A DNA stretch of 64,000 bases from Heliomicrobium undosum (GCF_009877425.1 NZ_WXEY01000005.1:1-64000), one strand, 5' to 3'. Positions 39,835 to 50,380 are shown, counted from the first letter of the stretch. A program made the numbers and translations. Notes: generated by a model not told the origin, from the letters alone.

Positions 39835-39862
39835 GCTTCTTCTGTTATTTATCCTTGCTCTG

Positions 39863-42712
39863 CTAAAATGCCGAGTCCACCGGCATCCCCGGCTTCCGCC
39901 GCAGCACCTTTTCCAAAAACCGCCCCGTATGGGAGACCGCTGACTGGGCGATCTCCTCCGGCGTGCCGACCGCCACGATGGCGCCGCCGCCGTCGCCGCC
40001 CTCGGGACCCAGGTCGACGATGTAGTCGGCCGTCTTGATCACATCCAGGTTGTGCTCGATGACGAGCACCGTGTCGCCGGCGTCAACGAGCCGCTGCAAA
40101 ACGCCGAGCAAGCGGTCGATATCAGCGATGTGCAGGCCTGTCGTCGGCTCATCGAGGATGTAGAAGGTTTTGCCGTTGGATCGGCGGGACAACTCCGTCG
40201 CCAACTTGACCCGCTGGGCCTCGCCGCCGGAGAGGGTCGTCGCCGGCTGACCGAGGCGGATATAGCCGAGACCCACGTCCTGGAGCGTCTGCAGTTTGCG
40301 GGCGATCTTGGGGATATTCCGGAAAAACTCCAATGACTCGTCGACAGTCATGTCGAGGACGTCGGCGATGGAGCGGCCCTTGTAGCGGACCTCAAGCGTC
40401 TCCCGGTTGTAGCGCTTGCCTTTGCAGATCTCGCAGGGGACGTAGACGTCCGGCAAAAAGTGCATCTCGATCTTGATGATGCCGTCGCCCTTGCAAGCCT
40501 CGCAGCGGCCGCCGCGCACGTTGAAGGAGAATCGGCCCGGGCGGTAGCCGCGCATCTTCGACTCCGTTGTCTGGGAAAAGAGGTCGCGGATGGCGTCAAA
40601 GACGCCCGTGTAGGTGGCCGCGTTGGAGCGCGGCGTCCGGCCGATGGGCGATTGGTCAATGTCGATGACTTTGTCCAGGTGTTCGAGCCCCCGGATCGCC
40701 CGGTGCGCCCCTGGTTTGCTCCTAGCGCCGTTCAGTTCGGCCGCCAGGGCTTTGTGCAGGATCTCGTTGACCAGCGTCGACTTGCCGGAGCCGGACACGC
40801 CGGTCACACAGGTGAAGACGCCCAAGGGGAAGCGGACATCGATCTCCTTCAGGTTGTTCTCACAGGCGCCAAGCACCTCGACCCACTTGCCGTTGGGCTC
40901 GCGGCGCTTTTCCGGCACCGGGATGAACTTGCGGCCGGACAGGTACTGGCCTGTCAGGGAACGGGGCTCCTCCATGATCACCGGCAGCGGCCCCTCGGCG
41001 ATGATCTGGCCGCCGTGAGCGCCGGCGCCGGGACCGATGTCAATGATATGGTCGGCCGCCAACATGGTGTCCTCATCGTGCTCGACGACGATCAGCGTGT
41101 TGCCCAGGTCGCGCAGCCGCTGCAAGGTGGCGAGCAGTCGCTCGTTGTCGCGCTGGTGCAGGCCGATGGAGGGCTCGTCCAGGATGTAGAGGACACCCAT
41201 CAGGCCCGAACCGATCTGGGTGGCCAGGCGGATGCGCTGGGCCTCGCCGCCGGAGAGGCTGCCCGCCGAGCGGGCCAGCGTCAGGTACGTCAGTCCCACG
41301 TTGACGAGGAAGCCGAGGCGCTCGCGGATCTCTTTCAGGATCTGGCGGGCGATGATCATCTCCCGCTCGCTCAGGTCGATGTCGGTGAAGAAGCGCAGCG
41401 CTGCCGCTACGGACATCTCTGTCAGTTGGTGGATGTTTTTGCCGCCGACAAGCACGGCCAGGCTCTCCGGCTTCAGGCGGGCGCCCTTGCAGGCCGGGCA
41501 GGGCTTCTGGCCCATGTACTCTTCGATGTCTTCGCGGGACCAGTCGGACTGGGTCTCTTTATAGCGCCGCTCCAGGTTGGTGACGACGCCTTCATAGGTG
41601 GTCTCAAAGCTGCGCCGCTCGCCGTCGTAGTTGGTGAACTGGACGCGGATCTTCTCCTTGCCCCCGCCGTAGAGGATCAGCTTCTGGATCTCCGGCGGCA
41701 GGTCCTTGAAGGGCGTATCGGTAGAGAAGTCGTGCAACTCAGCCAGGGCCTTCAGCATCTGGGGGATGTAGGCCGAGTTCATCCGCGCCCAGGGGACGAG
41801 CGCCCCCTCGTCGATGCTCTTCGTCGGATCGGGCACGACAAGGTCCGGATCGACTTCCATCTGCACGCCCAGGCCGGTGCAGTTCGGGCAGGCGCCATAG
41901 GGGGCGTTGAAGGAGAAGATGCGCGGCTCGATCTCGCCGACAGAGATGCCGCAGTCGGCGCAGGCGAAGTTCTGGGAGAAGGTGAACTCCTTCTCGCCCA
42001 TGAAATCGACGACGGCCAAGCCCTCGGAGAGGTTCAGCGCCGTCTCCAGCGAGTCGGCCAGGCGGGTGGCGATGTCGGCCTTGAGGATGATGCGGTCGAC
42101 GACGACCTCGATGGTGTGCTTCTTGTTCTTCTCCAGCTTCACCTCTTCGGTGGCGTCCATCACCTGGCCGTTGACGCGCATGCGCACATAGCCGTTTTTG
42201 CGGATGTCTTCGATGACCTTGACATGTTCGCCCTTTTTGCCGCGCACCAGCGGCGCCAGGATCTGCAACCGCGTTCCTTCAGGATGCGCCAGGATCTGAT
42301 CGACCATCTGCTCCACCGTCTGCTGGCGAATCGGCTGGCCGCACTTGGGACAGTGGGGCCGGCCCACCCGGGCGAAGAGCAGCCGCAGGTAGTCGTAAAT
42401 CTCCGTCACCGTGCCGACGGTGGAACGGGGGTTTTTCGATGTCGTCTTCTGATCGATGGAGATGGCCGGCGACAAACCTTCTATATAGTCCACGTCCGGC
42501 TTGTCCATCTGGCCGAGGAACTGGCGGGCATAGGCCGACAGGGACTCCACGTAGCGGCGCTGCCCCTCGGCATAGATCGTGTCAAAAGCGAGAGAGGACT
42601 TCCCCGAACCGGAAAGGCCGGTGACGACGACCAACCGGTCCCTTGGGATGTCCACATCAATGTTCTTCAGGTTATGGGCGCGGGCCCCGCGGACCCGGAT
42701 CTGATCCATCAT
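39863..42712 (-). CDS. uvrA: Excinuclease ABC subunit A
   Basis: About 949 residues from ATG 42712 or 42709 ([20 protein letters not shown]); GGAGG lies just upstream, whereas the open frame to 42745 precedes it. Two ABC ATPase halves are present: Walker [19 protein letters not shown] and [17 protein letters not shown]; signature motifs [15 protein letters not shown] and [15 protein letters not shown]; zinc modules around CPACKG and [19 protein letters not shown]. It is the damage-recognition subunit of nucleotide excision repair. Length and motifs are normal. Confidence 0.98.
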   Translation of the reverse strand: MMDQIRVRGARAHNLKNIDVDIPRDRLVVVTGLSGSGKSSLAFDTIYAEGQRRYVESLSAYARQFLGQMDKPDVDYIEGLSPAISIDQKTTSKNPRSTVGTVTEIYDYLRLLFARVGRPHCPKCGQPIRQQTVEQMVDQILAHPEGTRLQILAPLVRGKKGEHVKVIEDIRKNGYVRMRVNGQVMDATEEVKLEKNKKHTIEVVVDRIILKADIATRLADSLETALNLSEGLAVVDFMGEKEFTFSQNFACADCGISVGEIEPRIFSFNAPYGACPNCTGLGVQMEVDPDLVVPDPTKSIDEGALVPWARMNSAYIPQMLKALAELHDFSTDTPFKDLPPEIQKLILYGGGKEKIRVQFTNYDGERRSFETTYEGVVTNLERRYKETQSDWSREDIEEYMGQKPCPACKGARLKPESLAVLVGGKNIHQLTEMSVAAALRFFTDIDLSEREMIIARQILKEIRERLGFLVNVGLTYLTLARSAGSLSGGEAQRIRLATQIGSGLMGVLYILDEPSIGLHQRDNERLLATLQRLRDLGNTLIVVEHDEDTMLAADHIIDIGPGAGAHGGQIIAEGPLPVIMEEPRSLTGQYLSGRKFIPVPEKRREPNGKWVEVLGACENNLKEIDVRFPLGVFTCVTGVSGSGKSTLVNEILHKALAAELNGARSKPGAHRAIRGLEHLDKVIDIDQSPIGRTPRSNAATYTGVFDAIRDLFSQTTESKMRGYRPGRFSFNVRGGRCEACKGDGIIKIEMHFLPDVYVPCEICKGKRYNRETLEVRYKGRSIADVLDMTVDESLEFFRNIPKIARKLQTLQDVGLGYIRLGQPATTLSGGEAQRVKLATELSRRSNGKTFYILDEPTTGLHIADIDRLLGVLQRLVDAGDTVLVIEHNLDVIKTADYIVDLGPEGGDGGGAIVAVGTPEEIAQSAVSHTGRFLEKVLRRKPGMPVDSAF

Positions 42713-42755
42713 AATACCTCCGGCTTCCCCCTTAATCTCCGTCAAAAAGTGCGAT

Positions 42756-42780
42756 AGCGGGCGCCGGCCCGCTCTTTTTT
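42756..42780 (+). terminator. Orphan terminator-like hairpin upstream of uvrA
   Basis: AGCGGGC and GCCCGCT pair around GCCG, followed by CTTTTTT on the plus strand. No plus-strand gene ends before it, so its role is unclear. Confidence 0.4.
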
Positions 42781-42996
42781 ACTGTTTCTGATTATAGCAT
42801 AAAGGAAGCGGACTTGCCGATGGATCGCCCTCCCCTTCCCTGACACTTTTCGGAACCGCCCGGAACCGGCCCGAACCACCCTTACCCGTCTGTCCGGCCA
42901 CGCGCCCCCCGGCGCGCCATTTTTTTCCCCCATCATTGTTACCTTCCATTTTCTCCCTGAATATGTATAAGTAAACGTGAAGAAGGGGAGAACGGC

Positions 42997-43326
42997 ATGC
43001 GCTGTAAGCCCAAACCGCCTTATGACGACTGGGACTGCGGTTTCCACACCCATGACTACCACTTCGAGTCTTGCCAGAGCGAAGGCCACCGGCACATACT
43101 GAGCGGCCAAACAGAGCCTTCTGTCAGCAAACGGGACCATGCCCACCGGTACGCCGGGGTCACCTCCTTTAACGACAACCATGTCCACTACTACTGCGGA
43201 TGCACCGGTCCGGCAATCTATCGGCCCGGCTGCGGCCATTACCACTGCATGGAGGGAACCACCACCTGCGACGACGGCCACGTTCACCGCTATGAGGGCA
43301 AGACCTGCAACACGATCAAACTGTGA
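42997..43326 (+). CDS. YmaF-like histidine- and cysteine-rich protein
   Basis: 109 residues with a good GGGGAG site before ATG 42997. It is built of His-rich repeats: HTHDYHFESC, GHRHIL, HAHRYAGVTSFNDNHVHYY, GHYHCMEG and GHVHRYEG. This fits the YmaF family, small proteins of unknown function, possibly metal-binding from the His/Cys content (inference). A terminator follows. Confidence 0.8.
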   Translation: MRCKPKPPYDDWDCGFHTHDYHFESCQSEGHRHILSGQTEPSVSKRDHAHRYAGVTSFNDNHVHYYCGCTGPAIYRPGCGHYHCMEGTTTCDDGHVHRYEGKTCNTIKL

Positions 43327-43352
43327 GCTTGATCCGGCAAAAAGCGCAAAAA

Positions 43353-43392
43353 GCCCCATCCTCTCCGTTGAAGGTAGGATGGGGCATCCTTT
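43353..43392 (+). terminator. Terminator of the YmaF-like gene
   Basis: GCCCCATCCT pairs with AGGATGGGGC, followed by ATCCTTTTC. Between here and 43558 lies a purine-rich low-complexity stretch (AGTAG, GTAAA and GCAG words, ~43430-43530) without a gene. Confidence 0.8.
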
Positions 43393-43558
43393 TCTCCGTC
43401 ATCGCCATGCTGTCGTTAATGTCACGGGTAGCTGCAGTGGATGTAAAAATAGCTGCTGTAAAAGTAAATGGCAGAAGTAGAAGTAGGTAGCAGTAAGCAG
43501 TAGTAAAAACAATGCAGAAGCAACTGGATGATTGCGCAGAATGATTTGCGAGGATCGT

Positions 43559-43891
43559 TTAGGCGCGACGGCTTTCGGCGGTCACCTTTTCCAGGATCTC
43601 CTCATGGAAAAGGACTTCCGCTTCGATTTTGAAAATCTGCGCGTCAAGGTCATAGTACTGTTTAATAAAGTCATTCTTCAGCATCAGACAGTTGTCCAGG
43701 TTCCAGTTGTCGAAGCACTCCACCTTCATAGCCAAGTAATCCCTGTGGTTGAGCAGTTCCGTCCGGCGTTCCCGGAGTGTGGCGATCTGGTCCTCCAGTT
43801 CCTTCTTCCAGGCCAGGAGCATCTTTTCCCGCTTGCCCAGGCTCCAGTTTACCTCGGCCTGTTTTCTTGCCACTTCGCCTCGGGAAATCAC
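43559..43891 (-). CDS. Predicted coiled-coil protein of unknown function
   Basis: 110 residues from GTG 43891, preceded by GGAAGGTGG. The sequence is almost all helix with heptad-like leucine spacing (LAWKKELEDQIATLRERRTE and ALF-free polar helices after it), no membrane segment and no known motif. The coding quality and ribosome site support a real gene. It lies downstream of uvrB on the same strand but beyond uvrB's terminator. Confidence 0.65.
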   Translation of the reverse strand: MISRGEVARKQAEVNWSLGKREKMLLAWKKELEDQIATLRERRTELLNHRDYLAMKVECFDNWNLDNCLMLKNDFIKQYYDLDAQIFKIEAEVLFHEEILEKVTAESRRA

Positions 43892-43973
43892 GTATTTACC
43901 ACCTTCCTTATTTATATTATTCTACATATTTCGACAAGGTGATTGTGATTCCTTTTACAAAAACGGGAAAATG

Positions 43974-44002
43974 GAAAAAAGCCCGGCCAGTGGCTGGGCT
44001 TC
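43974..44002 (-). terminator. Terminator of uvrB
   Basis: On the minus strand AGCCCAGCC and GGCCGGGCT pair around ACT and are followed by TTTTTTCC. Confidence 0.88.
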
Positions 44003-44033
44003 AACGGTTTTTTGTTGCCTATTTATCTGTCGT

Positions 44034-46538
44034 TCAACTGCCTTTTTTCCGTCCCCGCGGGCGGGGCGGCTCCACGGCAGGAGTGAAAAAAGTCAATCCG
44101 GGATCCTCCATGGGCGGCTGGCTTTTCCCCCGGCCGCGCCCTTTCGAAGCGGCAGGGCCGTTACCTACAGTTGCGTCGGTTTTTCTTCCCTTCCGGGCGC
44201 TTTTCGACGAACCAGCAGCTACTCCGGTTGCCGTTCCACCCGCCGTTCCCGCCCTCGCGCCGCTGCCCCCGGCCTTCGCCTTGGGCGCGGCGCCCCGCAG
44301 TTCGATGATCACGTCCCGCAGGAGGGCGGCCCGCTCGAACTCCAACTCCTTGGCCGCCTGGCGCATCTCCCCTTCCAGGTCCGCGATCAAAGCGGCCAAC
44401 TGTTCCGGCGCCATCGCTTCCGTACCGGCCATCGCATCAGGTGCGGCGGCGGCCTGATAGGCGTTCTCGGGCAGCAAGTCCTCGGCCACCCGCTCAGGAG
44501 CCCCCTGGAATCCCGCGCCGTAGAGACCTTCACGCACGATGCCTTCACCGTCATCGCCGGCAAAACCTGTGGCATAATCGCCCTCCCCGGGCGTCACGGG
44601 CTGCATTCCCGGCGCATCCGCCACAGCTTCCGCGCCTTTTTTGCCTGTCCGTTTTTTCAGGAAAGCCGCCGCGCGGGCCAACACGCCGCCGCCCGGCGTG
44701 GCGGCGCTGCCGGCTTCCTTGCGGTCGCCGCCCGAGATGGTCATCTCGATGACGTTGCGGACCGCCTTTTTGACGGTCTGCGGCGTGATGCCGTGCTGCT
44801 CGTTGTGGGCGATCTGGATGGCGCGTCGGCGGTTCGTTTCGTCGATGGCCTTCCGCATCGACCGGGTGATCGTGTCACCGTACATGATCACCGTACCCTC
44901 CACGTTGCGGGCCGCCCGGCCGATGGTCTGAATCAGGGAGCGATCGGATCGGAGGAAGCCCTCCTTGTCGGCGTCGAGGATTGCCACCAAGCCTACCTCG
45001 GGCAGGTCCAAGCCCTCCCGCAGCAGGTTGATGCCGACGAGGACATCAAACTCGCCCAGGCGCAGGTCCCGGATGATTTGCATGCGCTCGATAGCGTCCA
45101 CATCGGAATGCATCCAGCGGACGCGGACGCCCACGTTGCGCAGGTAGGAGGTCAGGTCTTCGGCCATCTTTTTCGTCAGCGTTGTCACGAGAACGCGCTG
45201 GTCCTTCTTGACGCGCTGCCGGATCTCGTCGAGGAGGTCATCGATCTGCCCCTTCACGGGACGAACGTCGATGACCGGGTCGATCAGGCCCGTGGGACGG
45301 ATGATCTGTTCAACCACCTGCTCGCTCCGCTGCAACTCGTAATCGGCCGGCGTGGCCGACACGAAGACGACCTGGTTGAGCATCTGCTCAAACTCATGGA
45401 ACTTGAGGGGGCGGTTGTCTGCCGCCGACGGCAGGCGGAAGCCGTGTTCGACCAGGGTCGTCTTGCGTGAGCGGTCCCCCTGGTACATGGCGCCTACCTG
45501 GGGGATGGTCACATGGGATTCGTCGACCATGAGCAGGAAGTCTTTCGGAAAGAAGTGCATCAGCGTATAGGGCGGCTCGCCGGGCGGACGGAAGGTGAGG
45601 TGGCGCGAGTAGTTCTCAATGCCGGTGCAAAAGCCCATCTCCCGCAGCATCTCGATGTCGTAGCGGGTGCGCTGGGCCAGTCGCTGCGCCTCTAAGAGCT
45701 TGTCCCGCTCCTTGAACCAGGCGAGACGCTCCTCCAGTTCTGCTTCGATGTTGGCGATGGACAACTCCAGTTTGTCCCGGTTGGTCACATAGTGGGTGTT
45801 CGGAAAGATGGAGATGTGGTAGCGCTCGCCGTAGATCTCGCCGGTGAGGGTGTCGATCTCGCTGATGCGCTCCAACTCGTCGCCGAAAAACTCCAGGCGC
45901 ACCGCCCGGTCCGAGTAGGAGGCGGGGAAGACCTCGACCACGTCGCCGCGCACCCGGAAGGTCCCGCGGGTGAAGTTGATGTTGTTGCGGCTGTACTGGA
46001 TGTCGACGAGCCGGCGCAGGATGGCATCGCGGTCGTAGATTTGCCCCTTGCGCAGGGAGATCATCTGGTCCAGGTACTCCTCGGGGGAACCGAGGCCGTA
46101 GATGCAGGAAACGGAAGCGACGATGATCACGTCGCGCCGCTCGATCAAGGCGGCAGTGGCGGCGTGGCGCAATTTATCGATCTCGTCATTGATCGAGGCA
46201 TCCTTTTCAATATAGGTATCAGAATGAGGCACATAGGCCTCCGGCTGGTAGTAGTCGTAGTAGCTGACAAAGTACTCGACGGCGTTGTCCGGGAAAAACT
46301 CCTTGAACTCAGCGCAGAGTTGGGCGGCCAAGGTCTTGTTATGGGCCAGCACCAGGGTGGGCCGCTGCACCTTCTCGATGACAGAGGCCATGGTGAAGGT
46401 CTTGCCGGTCCCCGTCGCCCCCAGCAGCGTCTGGTGTCTCATGCCTTTTTCGATGCCTTCGACCAAGCGCGCGATGGCCTGGGGCTGGTCCCCTTTCGGG
46501 GCGAATTCACTTTTCAATTGAAACAACCGTTGTTCCAT
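44034..46538 (-). CDS. uvrB: Excinuclease ABC subunit B with long C-terminal extension
   Basis: 834 residues from ATG 46538 ([20 protein letters not shown]), with GGAGG 11 bp upstream. Helicase motifs are complete: [19 protein letters not shown], the beta-hairpin [25 protein letters not shown] and [19 protein letters not shown]. Family members are ~660 residues and end with a UVR motif. Here the core ends near residue 602, then ~105 residues of Ala/Gly/Glu-rich linker precede the UVR motif (~712-746), and a further ~85-residue basic, low-complexity tail follows. It loads onto damaged DNA and hands over to UvrC. The extension looks disordered and its role is unknown. Confidence 0.96.
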   Translation of the reverse strand: MEQRLFQLKSEFAPKGDQPQAIARLVEGIEKGMRHQTLLGATGTGKTFTMASVIEKVQRPTLVLAHNKTLAAQLCAEFKEFFPDNAVEYFVSYYDYYQPEAYVPHSDTYIEKDASINDEIDKLRHAATAALIERRDVIIVASVSCIYGLGSPEEYLDQMISLRKGQIYDRDAILRRLVDIQYSRNNINFTRGTFRVRGDVVEVFPASYSDRAVRLEFFGDELERISEIDTLTGEIYGERYHISIFPNTHYVTNRDKLELSIANIEAELEERLAWFKERDKLLEAQRLAQRTRYDIEMLREMGFCTGIENYSRHLTFRPPGEPPYTLMHFFPKDFLLMVDESHVTIPQVGAMYQGDRSRKTTLVEHGFRLPSAADNRPLKFHEFEQMLNQVVFVSATPADYELQRSEQVVEQIIRPTGLIDPVIDVRPVKGQIDDLLDEIRQRVKKDQRVLVTTLTKKMAEDLTSYLRNVGVRVRWMHSDVDAIERMQIIRDLRLGEFDVLVGINLLREGLDLPEVGLVAILDADKEGFLRSDRSLIQTIGRAARNVEGTVIMYGDTITRSMRKAIDETNRRRAIQIAHNEQHGITPQTVKKAVRNVIEMTISGGDRKEAGSAATPGGGVLARAAAFLKKRTGKKGAEAVADAPGMQPVTPGEGDYATGFAGDDGEGIVREGLYGAGFQGAPERVAEDLLPENAYQAAAAPDAMAGTEAMAPEQLAALIADLEGEMRQAAKELEFERAALLRDVIIELRGAAPKAKAGGSGARAGTAGGTATGVAAGSSKSARKGRKTDATVGNGPAASKGRGRGKSQPPMEDPGLTFFTPAVEPPRPRGRKKGS

Positions 46539-46845
46539 ATTTCGACCAACCTCCAGTTTCCAAAAAAGCAGGATAAGCAGACAAGCATCCGGTATCATAC
46601 ACCATACCCAATGATTCATTATATCAGACGCAAACCTTCCGCGCCCAACCTTATCCTGCCAGTGAAAAACTCCGAGACTCCATCATCTTTTTGCGAATGG
46701 ATGTTATAGCCTGGACGTCCTTTCGATCATGTCCATGGAATATGCAGGATTTGCAGAATGAAAAGTGGAATAGGATACAGGAAGATTGCGCTGGATAGCA
46801 GAATCTGATCCCACTATTATTCGCTTCCACTAAGGGAGGATTTTC

Positions 46846-47148
46846 GTGAGCAAAAACAAACCGAACAGCAACGCAGCATCGCAAAAGGAGACCGCCGCGA
46901 CATCGACCGCCCCGGCGACGTCAACGGCCAAGAAGTACGGGCCCGACAACCCGAACGAAGAACTGCTCAAATCTCCTGCGGTCAAACTGGTGGCCATCGC
47001 CTTCGGCACCGCCGTCTCCTACATCGTCGGCCGTATGGTCCAAGGGGGCGGTCCCCAGGAAGTGCCGCTCGGTCTCTACGCCGCCGGCTTTTTCCTGTCC
47101 ACATCTCTCTTTCTCTTCGTCCGTTCGCTGATGAAGAAAAAGAAGTAA
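46846..47148 (+). CDS. Small membrane protein of unknown function
   Basis: 100 residues from GTG 46846, with AAGGGAGGA upstream. A polar Ser/Thr/Ala-rich N-terminus (~45 residues) is followed by two membrane helices (AVKLVAIAFGTAVSYIVG and YAAGFFLSTSLFLFVRSL) and a KKKK end. No family recognised. The 46539-46845 gap upstream of it and of uvrB must hold both promoters; no SOS box was found there. Confidence 0.7.
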   Translation: MSKNKPNSNAASQKETAATSTAPATSTAKKYGPDNPNEELLKSPAVKLVAIAFGTAVSYIVGRMVQGGGPQEVPLGLYAAGFFLSTSLFLFVRSLMKKKK

Positions 47149-47165
47149 AGCGCCTGCCTCGTTTT

Positions 47166-47194
47166 TTGAGCCGTCAGCCCTGGAATGATATACT
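47166..47194 (+). promoter_or_regulatory. Sigma-A promoter of yjdF
   Basis: TTGAGC (-35) and TATACT (-10) are separated by 17 bp, just before the structured leader. Confidence 0.65.
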
Positions 47195-47199
47195 AAATA

Positions 47200-47305
47200 A
47201 AAGGGAACGTAAAAACACGATCCGGTTGGTAGTCCGGATGCGCCGTTGCGCCCGGCGTCAGTAACCTCCCCCCCTCGGGGTGTCCATCGTTCCCGGTGTT
47301 GCACA
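47200..47305 (+). ncRNA. yjdF-type RNA motif (candidate riboswitch)
   Basis: The leader carries conserved blocks I associate with the yjdF motif: GGGAACGTAAAAACACGAT, CCGGTTGGTAGTCCGG (a stem-loop), GGCGTCAGTAACCTCC and TCGTTCCCGG, which can pair back with GGGAACG near the start. It lies between a good promoter and the yjdF start, with no gene between. The class is known to bind azaaromatic compounds and control yjdF translation. The identification rests on memory of the consensus and needs a covariance search. Confidence 0.75.
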
Positions 47306-47321
47306 TTGGAGGGGGAAAAAG

Positions 47322-47735
47322 ATGAAACTTACCGTTTTCTTTGATGATCCCTTTTGGGTTGGCGTTATCGAGTCGATCGACGAACAGTGCCGGCTGAAGG
47401 CGCACCGTCACCTCTTCGGCGCCGAACCGAAGGATGGAGAGGTGCAGGCCTTCGTTCTGGGCCAGATGAACAGTCTCCTGCGAGGCGCAGCGCAGGAGGT
47501 GGAAGTGGAACCGCTGCCGGAGCATCCGGTCAACCCCAAGCGACTGGCCCGCCAGGTAGCCAGGGAATTGGCGGACCGGGGCGTATCCACCAAGGCGCAG
47601 GAGGCCTTGCAACGCAGCTTCGAGGCCCGGAAAAAGGAACGGCAGGTCGTCAGCCGGCAGCAGCGCGAGGCCTTCAAAGAGCGCAAACGGGAACTGGCCC
47701 GGCTGAAGGCCAAAGCGAAACGCCGGGGACGGTAA
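47322..47735 (+). CDS. yjdF: YjdF family protein (DUF2992)
   Basis: 137 residues from ATG 47322 (MKLTVFFDDPFWVGVIE), with TTGGAGGGGG upstream. The N-terminal motif LTVFFDDPFW and the basic C-terminal helix QREAFKERKRELARLKAKAK are family hallmarks. The function is unknown, but family members are commonly controlled by the RNA motif found just upstream here, and may protect against azaaromatic compounds. The C-terminus is very Lys/Arg-rich. Confidence 0.9.
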   Translation: MKLTVFFDDPFWVGVIESIDEQCRLKAHRHLFGAEPKDGEVQAFVLGQMNSLLRGAAQEVEVEPLPEHPVNPKRLARQVARELADRGVSTKAQEALQRSFEARKKERQVVSRQQREAFKERKRELARLKAKAKRRGR

Positions 47736-47742
47736 AGGGAAA

Positions 47743-47776
47743 GGCAGGAAGAACGCTCTTCCTGCCTCGTCTTTTT
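47743..47776 (+). terminator. Terminator of yjdF
   Basis: GGCAGGAAGA and TCTTCCTGCC pair perfectly around ACGC, then CGTC and six Ts. Confidence 0.92.
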
Positions 47777-47875
47777 TCGAACACTTTGGCGTCTCTGGGC
47801 CACCACGGCATTTCTTATGCCAATGGGGTGGCGCCGCGGCGTCCGGCCTATACGACACTTATCCTATCCTCGCGC

Positions 47876-48796
47876 TTATTTCGATGTTTTCGCGCCTTTG
47901 GCCGTTTTTCCGGCCTGTTTATCCAGTTCCTTCATGTCGACGGCATTGGACACATCAGGGAAGCGGATCGGAATGTTCACATCATGGGTCAGGATCGTCC
48001 CCTCCAGGTCGATGGAAACGGTCTTGCCCTCGGCGGTGATCCTTTCGACGCCCTTGAAATCCGTCCTGTCTGTCACGTATGTATCTGCGTTAATGTAGTA
48101 GATGTAACGGAAGTCGAGTTCGATGTTCTTCATCGCTTCGTTCAGTTCAGCCGCGTCCACGCCCTCCTTGGGCTTGGAGAGGGTCATCGCTTCTTGCATG
48201 TAGGCCTTCATCTTGCTGTTGTCCAACTGCAAGGTGACCACATAGTACCGCCTGCCGTCGACCCACTGTTCTTCCATGTCCGTCGGCATGAGACCCATTT
48301 TATCGATCATTTCCAGCGATTTCGCCGGGTTCTGGCTTTGGGCGAGCAATTCCTGAAACTCGGCAGGCAGATCCATTTCTTGCTTGACCCATTGATCCGA
48401 CGCGGGGTTGTCGGGGAAGGGCATTTGCATGTACATGTCTTTCCCATCGAGATAGAAACGGAAGTCAATCGAACCGGGGGCGTCCGGGATGACCGGCTGA
48501 CCGGCCATTTTCGGCATCTCCATGGTCATTTTCATGGACACCCGGCTGGGTTCGGTGGCCACAGCCCCTCGCAGCTTCATCTTCGCCGACAGGGGCGCCG
48601 GCATTTCCGGAACATTGACAGTGGCTTGCAGATCGCCGGTGATCAGGTAACTGGACAGACCGGCCGTAACCTCTGTCGTTTTCTTGAAGACCTCCATGGC
48701 CGGGCTGAGGGCCGACGCCCCGTCGTCAGCCATGGCCGCCGCAGGCGTTAAGAGAAGGCTGAGGCCTAGGATGCCGTTGAGAAACCATCGCTTCAT
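47876..48796 (-). CDS. Secreted DUF6612-like lipocalin/LppX-type protein
   Basis: 306 residues from ATG 48796 (MKRWFLNGILGLSLLLTPAA), with AAAGGAG upstream. A signal peptide ends near AAAMADD. The mature part has the beta-rich pattern of the family: LRGAVATEPSRVSMKMTMEM, DFRFYLDGKDMYMQMPFP, RRYYVVTLQLDNSKMKAYM and IYYINADTYVTDRTDFKG. It is not a lipoprotein as no lipobox Cys is seen. The function is unknown, probably extracytoplasmic. It is divergent from the histidine kinase gene. Confidence 0.8.
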   Translation of the reverse strand: MKRWFLNGILGLSLLLTPAAAMADDGASALSPAMEVFKKTTEVTAGLSSYLITGDLQATVNVPEMPAPLSAKMKLRGAVATEPSRVSMKMTMEMPKMAGQPVIPDAPGSIDFRFYLDGKDMYMQMPFPDNPASDQWVKQEMDLPAEFQELLAQSQNPAKSLEMIDKMGLMPTDMEEQWVDGRRYYVVTLQLDNSKMKAYMQEAMTLSKPKEGVDAAELNEAMKNIELDFRYIYYINADTYVTDRTDFKGVERITAEGKTVSIDLEGTILTHDVNIPIRFPDVSNAVDMKELDKQAGKTAKGAKTSK

Positions 48797-48979
48797 TGGC
48801 AACACTCCTTTTTTATAAAAACCTCTCGCTGGTTCCAGTTTGCATTCACAATTACTAAATGTCAAGGCAGTCACATCCAAATCATAGAAGGATTTTTCCT
48901 TTCTTTGTGTAACCCCCTATTAAAATACGATCGGAATCACAATCACTCGTCGATTAACTCAATGCGAAGGAGGAACGCC

Positions 48980-50380
48980 ATGGCCGCTTCTCTCCCGCTG
49001 CCGGTGCGCCTGCTCCTGTCCTTGCTGGCGGCGACTGCCGCGATTCTGCTGGCTGCTTCCTATTACAACTACCAGCGTTCCATGGAGGTCAAAACGGTGC
49101 TGTTGCAAAACAAGGCCGCCGGCATCGCCCAGACGATTGAGGCGCTGGCGCGCAAGAGCCCAAGCCGCACCCCTGAGGATCTGCAATCGCTCATCGCCAG
49201 TTGGCCTGAAGATCCGCACCTCTTTGACCTGACCGTCTTTGACCGCAACGGCGTGATCATCGCCCATCGCGATCCGGCGCGTTTAGGGAAAGAGGACGCC
49301 GCCTCTTTGTTCCTCATCCGGCAGGTTTTAGCGGAACAACAAATCCGTTTCCGCTACCTGAAGGGGCAACCGCCGGCTGCTTTCTCCACCGGCGCGGCGT
49401 CTGGCTTACCGGAATTGTCCAACCCTGCCCAACCGATTCCGCCCCGTTTCGAGGCCTTTCTCCCCCTCCATCTGGGGGGCTTTGACGGAGAGGGCCCGCG
49501 CATGGCAGGAGATTACCAGCCCCGGTTTAAGGTGCTCCAGGTCCAACTCCTCGAAAGCGCAGCCGGCGACGTGAGTCGCGCCGCCTTGTGGCAGTTGTTT
49601 CTCATCGGCCTTGTCCTGTTGGGAACACTGACCGTGACGGCCTATCTGGCGCAAACCCTGCGCCGCTACTTCGCCCTGGAGGCGCGAGCCCGCGAACAGG
49701 CCCGTATGGCCTCCCTCGGCCAGGTCGCGACCTGGGTCGCCCACGAGGTGCGCAATCCCCTCGGCGCCATCAAGGGGCTCTTGCAACTGGTCCAGGAAAC
49801 CATAGAGGAACGAGACCCCGATGGGCAGTCACAGCGCTACTGTGAAACAGCCGTCAGGGAGTCGGAACGTCTCGAACGTTTTGTCGGCGACTTGCTCGCT
49901 TACAGCCGCCTGCCCCACCCGGCGGTTGCGGAATGGCCGCTGGACCATCTGGTTCAGGAAATCACCGCTTTGTTGGAACCGGAACTGCGCAGACAGGATG
50001 CCGCCATCGTGACGCAGATCGAACCGCCCGGATTAATCGTCCGGGCCGACCGGGATCAGATGCACCGCCTCTTGCTCAACCTGATCCAAAACGCCCTGGC
50101 GGCGATGCCGTCAGGCGGCGATATTCACCTGCGCGCCCTTTCCAGCCCCACGGAAGAAGGCCTGTCGATCATCCTAGAGGACGAAGGGATCGGCCTGCCC
50201 CCGGGAGAGGAACACCGCCTCTTTGAACCCTTCTTCACGACCCGCGAAAAAGGCAGCGGTTTGGGACTGGCGCTCTGCCGCGATATCGTCAGCCGTCACG
50301 GCGGAACGATCCGCGCCGAAGACGCCCCGGGAGGCGGCGCCCGCTTCATCGTCAACTTGCCGGAAAAGGGGGAGCCGTGA
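48980..50380 (+). CDS. Sensor histidine kinase (NtrB/ZraS-like)
   Basis: 466 residues from ATG 48980, with GAAGGAGG upstream. TM1 (~9-27), an extracytoplasmic sensor region (~28-205) with no known fold, TM2 (~206-228), then the HisKA domain with the phospho-accepting His in VAHEVRNPLGAIKGLLQL, and the ATPase domain (N box NLIQNALAAM, G1 LEDEGIGLPPG, G2 GSGLGLALCRDIV). The stop overlaps the start of the NtrC-type regulator by 4 bp, so the pair is coupled. It should phosphorylate that regulator. Confidence 0.95.
   Translation: MAASLPLPVRLLLSLLAATAAILLAASYYNYQRSMEVKTVLLQNKAAGIAQTIEALARKSPSRTPEDLQSLIASWPEDPHLFDLTVFDRNGVIIAHRDPARLGKEDAASLFLIRQVLAEQQIRFRYLKGQPPAAFSTGAASGLPELSNPAQPIPPRFEAFLPLHLGGFDGEGPRMAGDYQPRFKVLQVQLLESAAGDVSRAALWQLFLIGLVLLGTLTVTAYLAQTLRRYFALEARAREQARMASLGQVATWVAHEVRNPLGAIKGLLQLVQETIEERDPDGQSQRYCETAVRESERLERFVGDLLAYSRLPHPAVAEWPLDHLVQEITALLEPELRRQDAAIVTQIEPPGLIVRADRDQMHRLLLNLIQNALAAMPSGGDIHLRALSSPTEEGLSIILEDEGIGLPPGEEHRLFEPFFTTREKGSGLGLALCRDIVSRHGGTIRAEDAPGGGARFIVNLPEKGEP

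Noticed and set aside
40460-42757. Long antisense frame (765 codons) opposite uvrA
   Set aside because: It is an artefact of GC-rich codon use in uvrA; it has no family motifs and no ribosome site. The same holds for long frames opposite hppA (15984-16979), pgk (21522-22811), uvrC (34033-35469) and the dynamin gene (59825-61627).
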